In this document: positions 6,501 through 10,722 of the stretch, in pieces
Position numbering within the stretch: the stretch's first letter is position 1
How the letters are laid out: each line of letters begins with the position of its first letter
Source: CAYIRQ01 sp964365905
Lineage (GTDB): Bacteria > Patescibacteriota > Gracilibacteria > Peribacterales > Peribacteraceae
NCBI GenBank assembly: GCA_964365905.1
Contig: CAYIRQ010000046.1
Location: forward strand, 1-10,722
Length of the DNA: 10,722 nucleotides
Direction of reading: 5' to 3'
Notes under the pieces: generated by a model
Databases searched by the model: none
Told to the model about the DNA's origin: nothing
Seen by the model: the letters and a program-made list of their open reading frames with translations, nothing else
Translations under genes and position numbers: made by a program

Positions 6501-7870
6501 GAGTCGAAAAGGGCGGAGCCGAAGATGGACATCCCCCGTCGATCGATGCCGGGCGCACCTTCCAGACGCCGCGCGTCTTCAGTAACGACGGATCTGCGGA
6601 CGGCGAACTCCATGTCTTCGTTGCAGACGCCGAGGATGACGTCGTCACGCTGATCGCGAATATCGGCGCCATCGGCACGGCGAGCAGCGCTTCCGGGCGC
6701 GAGAGCAGGGGCGACATCGATCTCCTGTGCAACGAATCGCATGCGCTGGCCTGCATGGAAGCGGGTCCTCCGGAGGGAACGTCCGGTCGCTGGTTCCTTC
6801 TCGATGGTATCGATGTTCCCGCGACGACGCTGCCGAGCGCCGATCCCTACCTTATAGAGGTGACGGCGATCGACGCGCAGGGACACACGGACAAAGCGGA
6901 AATTCCCGTGCGCGTCGGAGGGCCGGAAAGTGAGGAATCCCTGAAAGTCCCGCCGCGGTTTGTCACACTGGTTTCGGTGGATGAGGACGAGATGGAACTG
7001 CTCCTGAGCGCCCCGATTGCCGTTTCCTCGCTCGAGCGCGCGGGAGGACAGTTCCTCATCCAGTCCACGCTCAATGCGGCGCAAACCGCCCGCGTCCGCA
7101 GGGTCTCCTTCGACGCCTCTGCGCGCCTCCTCTACCTCCAGACGGATCCTCTCACGGCGGGCACGCCGTATACCTTCAGTATTGCGCCGCCGACGACGGG
7201 GATCATTCCTCTCACGGATATCCATGGGAATCGGTTCAGCCGCGATACCGGCGCAACCATCGCGTTTACCGGGTATCGGGGGAAGAGCGATCCGCCGCGC
7301 ATCGAGAGCATCGCCGTGATCGAAAACGGCGCCCTCGACGTCCGTTTCCGGTCGCCCGTGCTCCCGAGCAGCGTGCATCCGGACATCCTTCCCGCGCGCG
7401 CCGATCTTCGCTCGATGACCTCGGGCGAGAGCATCGCGATCGGAAAGGGGATCCTGAGTCCCGACGCGCGGACGCTGCGGCTCGCGACCGGAAAGATGCG
7501 TGAAGGCGATCGCTACCGTTTGCGCATCGCGGGAGTCCTCGGCCCGGGCCTCAGTGAAGCGCCGGCGCCGGGAGTGGAGCAGACGTTCATCATGGCGCTT
7601 CCTTCCGCCGGAGACGCTCTCTGCCCGCTCAAGCTCCCGACCGCCGATCTCAACGGAGATGGGGGGGTGAACTTCGAGGATTTTGCGCTCTTTGCCGCCG
7701 TCTATAACACGACCTACGATTTGCAGAGAGCCGATAGCTGTGAACTTCCGGAGGAGACGGACAGCGGTCGCAGCGGTTCCTCCCGCCCCGCTGCTTCTGT
7801 TGATCGGACGACTCCGCGTGCTCCCCGGGAGAATGTATTTGGCGGCGAGATGCCCGATTTTCAATATTGA
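3572..7870 (+). CDS. Operon gene B: giant surface scaffold with cohesin-like domain, Ig-like repeats and a dockerin-type loop
   Basis: The 1432-residue product has a signal anchor at about 9-30. Domains in order: a cohesin-like beta domain (about 52-183, with C53 and C74); a TIG domain (about 194-273); seven Ig-like repeats (about 283-1115); two SbsA/Big_5-like Ig domains (about 1127-1235 and 1240-1341); and one canonical dockerin-type loop, D1359-x-N1361-x-D1363-G1364-x-V1366-x3-D1370, flanked by C1351 and C1390. A full dockerin has two loops, so this is a half module. The last 50 residues are polar and disordered-looking. No catalytic domain, sortase motif or C-terminal membrane segment is visible. 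It probably acts outside the cell as a long calcium-stabilised stalk. Start: GTG at 3572, overlapping the stop of gene A by one base; a second in-frame GTG at 3596 sits just before the hydrophobic segment and is possible. There is no Shine-Dalgarno sequence, so coupling to gene A is likely. Confidence 0.8.
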   Translation: MASLATFTVRRSSVLFACFLGVLLLLVFVTEQRTDLRGALFTQTPVPPPATGICISRGYEALPNERGSFTVDACERLASFEGLSVTLAVDAQKASFLRVRRTAVTDTYEISLRFPAPGVVHIALVGAPRDIAAGSPLLEVETQLAGNVSNTAGSRIELRTLDPQVLVEGSRLIETGHNGLITIIGTQNALLPPFSTFIQDIEPGVLEHVQNRPLIIRGRALPPSPTVLLGTRPLPVISASSTEILVQIPSDFAQGTYPLSVESVLADEKVVVSVSPGVTGSVDVLEDLLVISPNPVLYNAQQTNASIVLWIPVFNPLGSDDAMIGSVDLSQIGGDPNVIFSGIGTPAVGPGGVTINWFRIPLQQGFRLPQTLQTNVDYPITIRVENRSLTRDEAVVLVRLRSQLGNGSAPAFTRIETVPAATVPGDRVTFFVDVSDPEGISTLQIVALRLTPLRGGVQSLQPVLTVPQGNAPLTSMVFSTNYTIPESLPPGTFQLQLTARDEDGNETVVNVPFVVHPPGGLALGSPPVFVGQPEARPQTVRPGEDLTLFATAQDPDGTNTIEFVEVDLRRIGGGSAVRMTPATESPNIGTLSVTFEVKFTLPSDAFSGDFDLPVRVVDRNGLAAQTTIPLTVDASGGGGSGGSAPVFSGRLEAVPSIAAIGGKVSFFVGVRDPDGTSTIRQVVLDAIDLGLSVAEMEPVVSPVSGSTQPVIYSVELALPQNVLPGVYSLEVRATDEDGNLSRTTVPLTVSVLGESGGSPVLIRATATPNTVPADNTAEIFFTVEAEDTDGARDIDVVSLNLAPINLETEFLKLESGSIAEDGTRGIFTSRKIKIPTSVRNAGYDLTIELQDRSGHRTRGNVRITVGKALGGSPPLFRESRFVPEIVRPGEDTRLFLEVQDPNGTDTVTVIADLTDIRSEVEELDELITFPQGTVTTKNTFATNDIEVPDDLTPGVYDIPITVIDDTGNEVTGAARLRVEKGGAEDGHPPSIDAGRTFQTPRVFSNDGSADGELHVFVADAEDDVVTLIANIGAIGTASSASGRESRGDIDLLCNESHALACMEAGPPEGTSGRWFLLDGIDVPATTLPSADPYLIEVTAIDAQGHTDKAEIPVRVGGPESEESLKVPPRFVTLVSVDEDEMELLLSAPIAVSSLERAGGQFLIQSTLNAAQTARVRRVSFDASARLLYLQTDPLTAGTPYTFSIAPPTTGIIPLTDIHGNRFSRDTGATIAFTGYRGKSDPPRIESIAVIENGALDVRFRSPVLPSSVHPDILPARADLRSMTSGESIAIGKGILSPDARTLRLATGKMREGDRYRLRIAGVLGPGLSEAPAPGVEQTFIMALPSAGDALCPLKLPTADLNGDGGVNFEDFALFAAVYNTTYDLQRADSCELPEETDSGRSGSSRPAASVDRTTPRAPRENVFGGEMPDFQY
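4418..6916 (+). repeat. Seven tandem Ig-like repeats of about 117 codons in gene B
   Basis: At protein level each unit has a DPDGTxT-type loop followed by a V..DL..IG strand, and later a D-[ED]-[DN]-G-N loop. First-loop Asp/Asn positions are 315 (degenerate), 436, 554, 672, 787, 900 and 1019. Second-loop positions are 501, 618, 735, 851, 964 and 1101. Units are joined by Gly/Ser/Pro linkers such as GGGGSGGSAP. The acidic loops resemble calcium sites between Ig or cadherin-like domains; that function is inferred. DNA identity between units is low, so the array is old. Confidence 0.8.
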
Positions 7871-7874
7871 TCTC

Positions 7875-8411
7875 ATGAAACGCTTCCTTCTCCTGACCGG
7901 CCTCCTCCTGCTCTCTTCCTGTCGTGTCGGGGAGAGTGGAAAGGATCTTGCGCATGGGGTTGCCGGAGACGTACGTACTGCGCGGCTTTCCCTCGAACTC
8001 CTTGGAGAAGAGGAGGGAGAGTGGAGGGTGGGCATCGCCCTCGAGAATCCCGCAGAAGTGCCCGTGCAATCCATTCGTTCCTGGATTCAATTTGATGCGG
8101 CCCGTCTCGGGATTTCCGATCTCCACATCGAGGATGGGCGCTTCATACTCTTTGCGCCCGGTGAAAAGGTCATTGAGGATGAGGGATTCATCCGGCTTGG
8201 AGGCGCGGTGCGAGAAGTGATCACAGACAAGAATCTTCTCTTTGCTTCCTTCCGTGTTCGCGAGAGGAGCGGGAGAAAGAGTGGTACCCCAACGTTCCTC
8301 TCCTTCTACGACTGGCGCGCGGAAGGGAATGGACACACTGCCGTCCTCTCGTTAGGTTCCCATGGCGCTGTGAACATCATCGAAGCTCCTTCTGCATTCA
8401 TGCTCCCATGA
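7875..8411 (+). CDS. Operon gene C: lipoprotein with a cohesin-like domain
   Basis: The 178-residue product begins MKRFLLLTGLLLLSSC, a lipoprotein signal with the lipobox L13-S14-S15-C16, so the mature protein should be anchored by a lipid at Cys16. The rest (about 33-172) is one beta-rich domain. It aligns with the N-terminal domain of gene D through N-P-x4-Q-S-I-x-S-W-[IL]-x-[FY]-D (residues 58-74 here, 76-92 in D), APGE (94-97 and 111-114) and a G-[FL]-[IV]-[RK]-L-G strand. The order of strands and the 'W-[IL]-x-[FY]-D' signature fit the cohesin/CBM2-like fold. I chose the ATG at 7875, 4 nt after the stop of gene B, because it starts the signal peptide; the frame is open further upstream but only inside gene B. 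The stop overlaps the start of gene D (ATGA). It may hold a dockerin-bearing partner at the membrane. Confidence 0.8.
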   Translation: MKRFLLLTGLLLLSSCRVGESGKDLAHGVAGDVRTARLSLELLGEEEGEWRVGIALENPAEVPVQSIRSWIQFDAARLGISDLHIEDGRFILFAPGEKVIEDEGFIRLGGAVREVITDKNLLFASFRVRERSGRKSGTPTFLSFYDWRAEGNGHTAVLSLGSHGAVNIIEAPSAFMLP

Positions 8412-9706
8412 AGCACACTCTTCGTTTCCTCCTGGCATTTATTTTTCTCTCTGTGACTCTGCTTTCGCAGAGGGCAGAGGCAGCGCAGACGGACGTCAAG
8501 ATTCGTCTCCGCCCGCATTGCGAGGAGGGATCGCAGACTCCATGCAGGGAATTCCCGCTCTATGACAGCGAGCGCGCAATCACAACCGGACTTACTGCCG
8601 GATCATTCCTCGATCTCGATATCGTCGTCACAAATCCGGGCAGGCAGCGTTTGCAATCGATTCAGAGCTGGCTCGAGTATGATTCTGCGGTCCTGCGAGG
8701 AAGAGAGATCAGGATTGCAGATACCTTCCCTCTCGTTGCTCCTGGAGAACAAGCCTTTGATGCCTCGGCCCTTCGACAGAGCTCAGGACAGGCTCCACTC
8801 GGCACAAGTTCTGGTGGAGATGGTCTCGTGAAACTCGGTGCAAGCAACGTAAGCGGCGGGGCGCGGGAGGAGGAGATCCTCTTTGCGCGCGTGACTTTTG
8901 AGGTGATCGCAAGAGGGGAGGACCTGAGCCACGCTGTGAAGTTTCACGAATTCAGTCTCCTCGGACAGGAGGGAAAGACGAAGGTGCTGCTCGTGGAGGA
9001 CGGGAAGACCGTGAACGTCCTTCGCACGCGGCCGCTCGATCTGCTGCTCTACTTCGGCGAGGGAGCACCTCCGACGACGGTGCCTCAACCCGGTACGCTT
9101 CCGCTTCCCGGAACCACGATCCCCCCCGGAAATCAGCCTCCCGCGCATCAGCCTCCCATCGTCATCCCGCTCCCCGGCGGCACCGTACCTCCGATCGTCA
9201 CGGATCCCGATTTCGCGCGGCTTCAGGTGCAGGGATTGCAGGTGACGACGGATTCGGGGAATGCAGGAAACAATGTCTACCTGCGGTGGCAGGAGCTACT
9301 CGATCCCAGAGTTTCCGGCTACAACCTGTACTATGGCACGGTTTCCGGGCAGTACATACAACGTCGAACGGTGTCGGCGCAAACGACGGGTATTACGGTG
9401 CGGGGGCTTCCTGCCGGGAAGCGCTATTTCTTTGCAGTCACGGCGTTTAATACCTCGGAGCAGGAATCGGACTTTAGCTATGAAGTCGCCGTCGTCGTTT
9501 CTGATCCAGGCAGCTCAACGGCGCCGTTCACGATTGTCGCCACTCCCGATGAGGCCGGAGGAAGGGATGGCGGGACGCTCCCCGGTTCCGTGACGCCCGG
9601 CAAGGGTGTTCCGGGCCAAACGGGAATGCCGCTTCTCCTCATCCCCATTCTCCTCATTCTTGCATCTCTCTCTGCCGTTTTCTTCCGACGCAAAAAGTCC
9701 GCATGA
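8408..9706 (+). CDS. Operon gene D: cohesin-like and fibronectin type III surface protein with C-terminal anchor
   Basis: The 432-residue product has a Sec signal peptide with a cleavage site after A23-E24-A25. A cohesin-like domain covers about 28-205 and is paralogous to gene C. Residues 120-137 form an 18-residue insertion absent from gene C, encoded by an interspersed palindromic repeat. A Pro/Gly/Thr-rich linker (about 219-267) leads to a fibronectin type III domain (about 270-366, with V-Y-L-R-W and SGYNLYYG). The C-terminus has VPGQTG (401-406), a hydrophobic segment (408-426) and the tail RRKK, laid out like a sortase sorting signal, though the motif differs from LPxTG. The protein is thus either sortase-linked to the wall or simply membrane anchored with most of its mass outside. 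Its start overlaps the stop of gene C and its stop overlaps the start of gene E, both as ATGA, so translation is probably coupled. No sortase gene lies in the window. Confidence 0.82.
   Translation: MKHTLRFLLAFIFLSVTLLSQRAEAAQTDVKIRLRPHCEEGSQTPCREFPLYDSERAITTGLTAGSFLDLDIVVTNPGRQRLQSIQSWLEYDSAVLRGREIRIADTFPLVAPGEQAFDASALRQSSGQAPLGTSSGGDGLVKLGASNVSGGAREEEILFARVTFEVIARGEDLSHAVKFHEFSLLGQEGKTKVLLVEDGKTVNVLRTRPLDLLLYFGEGAPPTTVPQPGTLPLPGTTIPPGNQPPAHQPPIVIPLPGGTVPPIVTDPDFARLQVQGLQVTTDSGNAGNNVYLRWQELLDPRVSGYNLYYGTVSGQYIQRRTVSAQTTGITVRGLPAGKRYFFAVTAFNTSEQESDFSYEVAVVVSDPGSSTAPFTIVATPDEAGGRDGGTLPGSVTPGKGVPGQTGMPLLLIPILLILASLSAVFFRRKKSA
8765..8818 (+). repeat. Palindromic repeat element inserted in frame in gene D
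   Basis: The 54-bp segment encodes residues 120-137 (SALRQSSGQAPLGTSSGG), which have no counterpart in the paralogous domain of gene C. It contains cccttcgacagagctcagga at 8769-8788. The reverse complement of the holA repeat (1099-1119) has cccttcggcaggctcagga, identical apart from one substitution and one missing base. This places both in the same repeat family. Exact boundaries rest on the alignment with gene C. Confidence 0.7.
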
Positions 9707-10668
9707 CATCGGATCTCCATCCTCACTGGAAAAGCACGGATCGCACGCAGCAGGAATCTTCAGATTCTCCCGCTTCTGAACCCGCGCTCTTCCATGTTGC
9801 GGACGAGGCGCCCCCTGAACCGAGTGGGGGCCATGTGTCTGTGGCGAGAGACGGGAGCGCCTGGCCGGCGTCACTTTCTCTCATGCTGGCCGCTCTTTCC
9901 CTCGCTGCGCTTAGCGCGCTCTTTTTCTACGGCATCCACCGTATTCGCGGCGATCTGCTTGCGGAGATGCAGGCGCCGCTCACGCTCGAGATTACGGATG
10001 CCGGCATCTCCCGTTCCGAGGGGACGTTTGAAGCGGGTAAAAAGATCCTGATCAAAAATGTTTCTTCTTCTGCACAGCAATTGCAGAGCGATCAGCGGTC
10101 ACCCGATGGATCTCCGCTCCTCTCCACATCTTCTCTGCCTGCAGGGGAAGAAACTGAGGTCACGATTCCTGATGAAGCTGTAGGCATGACGCTGACACTT
10201 CGAAGCACCATTCTCCCCACGCTCGCGGTGTCGCTTTCGATTGCACCTTTGGAGGAAATCCCAGCGCAGCCGTCCCCGGCTGCGATGGAAGACGCAGAAG
10301 ACATCGATATCCCCCTTCCCGTCTTGCCCGTTGTCGCCCCAGCCCCAACCCCAACTCAAACTCCAACCCCGGTTTCTACTGCCTCACCCTTTGCACCGAT
10401 TACATCTCCCGTTGTCACGATTGCAGAAGTTCCGCATCCATCTCCCGGAACTTCTTTCCCTGCAATTCTCCGCATCAATCGTTACACCGTGGGGAGTCCG
10501 TACGTTCCCCCCGTGCACGCGGTGCGATACGCAGAGGAAGCCGTTCGTGAAGCCTTGCATCCTGCAGCACCCCGGCAGCAACCGGAAACAGGACCGGGAC
10601 TCTGGATCTCTGTTCTTGCGGCGGTTGGCGCAATGCCGTTCCTTTTCCGCAAACGGAGGAAACCGTAG
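9703..10668 (+). CDS. Operon gene E: membrane protein with cupredoxin-like beta domain and C-terminal sorting-type signal
   Basis: The 321-residue product has a polar, acidic N-terminal region of about 53 residues, probably cytoplasmic, and a membrane segment at about 54-76. A beta domain follows (about 93-181): LEITDAGISRSEGTFEAGKK, then ILIKNVSSSAQQLQSD and a later LPAGEETEVTIPDE. The pattern resembles plastocyanin-like cupredoxins, but the His and Cys copper ligands are missing, so metal binding is unlikely. A Pro/Thr/Ser linker (about 185-250) and an unrecognised stretch lead to QPETG (293-297), a hydrophobic segment (about 299-315) and the tail RKRRK. QPETG differs from the classical LPETG only in its first residue. 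The protein could be a sortase substrate or span the membrane twice with its middle outside. It is the last gene of the operon, overlapping gene D by 4 nt (ATGA). Its function is unknown; the context suggests a membrane partner of the scaffold. Confidence 0.75.
   Translation: MTSDLHPHWKSTDRTQQESSDSPASEPALFHVADEAPPEPSGGHVSVARDGSAWPASLSLMLAALSLAALSALFFYGIHRIRGDLLAEMQAPLTLEITDAGISRSEGTFEAGKKILIKNVSSSAQQLQSDQRSPDGSPLLSTSSLPAGEETEVTIPDEAVGMTLTLRSTILPTLAVSLSIAPLEEIPAQPSPAAMEDAEDIDIPLPVLPVVAPAPTPTQTPTPVSTASPFAPITSPVVTIAEVPHPSPGTSFPAILRINRYTVGSPYVPPVHAVRYAEEAVREALHPAAPRQQPETGPGLWISVLAAVGAMPFLFRKRRKP
10336..10373 (+). repeat. Low-complexity C/A-rich tract coding for the Pro/Thr linker of gene E
   Basis: Iterated ccaacc/ctcaaa-like hexamers encode a PAPTPTQTPTPV stretch. 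Such tracts change length easily by slippage and serve as flexible spacers in surface proteins. Confidence 0.7.
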
Positions 10669-10722
10669 GGCGGACGCTTGCGCGCCGCGCAGCGCCTCTC
10701 TATGCTTCCGCTCTCACGCTCA
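10669..10722. other. GC-rich operon end, no complete gene visible
   Basis: The 54 bases after the stop of gene E include a GC-rich stretch with short self-complementary parts (gcgcgccgcgc) but no following T-run, so I do not call a terminator. An ATG at 10702 opens a plus-strand frame to the window edge. A minus-strand frame with its stop at 10701-10699 also runs in from the right. Either could belong to the next gene; too little is present to decide. Confidence 0.4.

Noticed and set aside
7683..7874. Longer start for gene C inside gene B
   Set aside because: The upstream extension overlaps gene B by 188 bases and would bury the lipoprotein signal; the ATG at 7875 begins exactly at the signal peptide.
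6185..8074. Minus-strand open frame (629 codons) opposite the end of gene B and the start of gene C
   Set aside because: It spans two well-supported plus-strand genes and encodes an Arg-rich sequence without recognisable domains.
1863..10668. Cellulosome in the strict sense
   Set aside because: No glycoside hydrolase, carbohydrate esterase or carbohydrate-binding domain is visible next to the dockerin and cohesin-like modules, so a polysaccharide-degrading complex is not supported.
10669..10722. Rho-independent terminator after gene E
   Set aside because: The GC-rich self-complementary stretch is not followed by a run of T, and the best stem is only about 4 bp.
1..10722. CRISPR array, tRNA, rRNA or riboswitch
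   Set aside because: I saw no regularly spaced repeat-spacer pattern, no tRNA-like cloverleaf or TTCGAATCC-type arm, and no conserved rRNA or riboswitch core. The few repeats are tandem or palindromic elements already listed.

Overview
The window shows a chromosomal segment of a bacterium with a GC content in the mid-50s (judged by eye), using the standard code (TGA works as a stop). Several traits together suggest a Patescibacteria/CPR-type organism, possibly of the Peribacteria/Peregrinibacteria kind: genes without Shine-Dalgarno sequences, a probable leaderless operon promoter, a small 'KKD..ATKKDV' protein of a type I associate with such genomes, short palindromic repeats inserted in frame into genes, and giant non-enzymatic surface proteins. 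This assignment is inference; no marker gene in the window settles it.

Layout. (1) Positions 1-198 hold the right end of an insertion sequence: the last 39 residues of an ISL3/ISAon1-like transposase followed by a perfect 21-bp tandem duplication. (2) Positions 258-524 encode a small charged, probably coiled-coil protein with an internal 11-residue duplication. (3) Positions 557-1678 on the minus strand encode the DNA polymerase III delta subunit (holA), convergent with (2) and interrupted in frame by a segment of about 43 codons built of palindromic repeats. (4) Positions 1679-1862 are a divergent intergenic region with a large purine/pyrimidine inverted repeat and a promoter that would give a leaderless mRNA. 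(5) Positions 1863-10668 form one tight plus-strand operon of five genes with junctions of -1, +4, -4 and -4 nt. (6) The last 54 bases are GC-rich and hold no identifiable complete gene.

The operon is the main interest. None of its products has a recognisable enzyme domain; all five look exported or membrane anchored. Gene A (569 aa) is a Cys-rich TIG-domain protein ending in a two-loop type I dockerin. Gene B (1432 aa) has an N-terminal cohesin-like domain, a TIG domain, seven Ig-like repeats of about 117 residues carrying Asp-rich loops, two SbsA-like domains and a single dockerin-type calcium loop. Gene C is a small lipoprotein and gene D a cohesin-like/FnIII protein; their cohesin-like domains are clearly paralogous. 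Gene E is a membrane protein with a cupredoxin-like beta domain. D and E both end in a P-x-T-G motif, a hydrophobic segment and a basic tail, like sortase substrates.

Read together, the operon could encode a calcium-dependent cohesin-dockerin surface assembly (adhesive layer, pilus-like or S-layer-like scaffold) rather than a cellulosome, because no carbohydrate-active enzyme is present. Whether these cohesin-like and dockerin modules actually bind each other cannot be shown from sequence alone.
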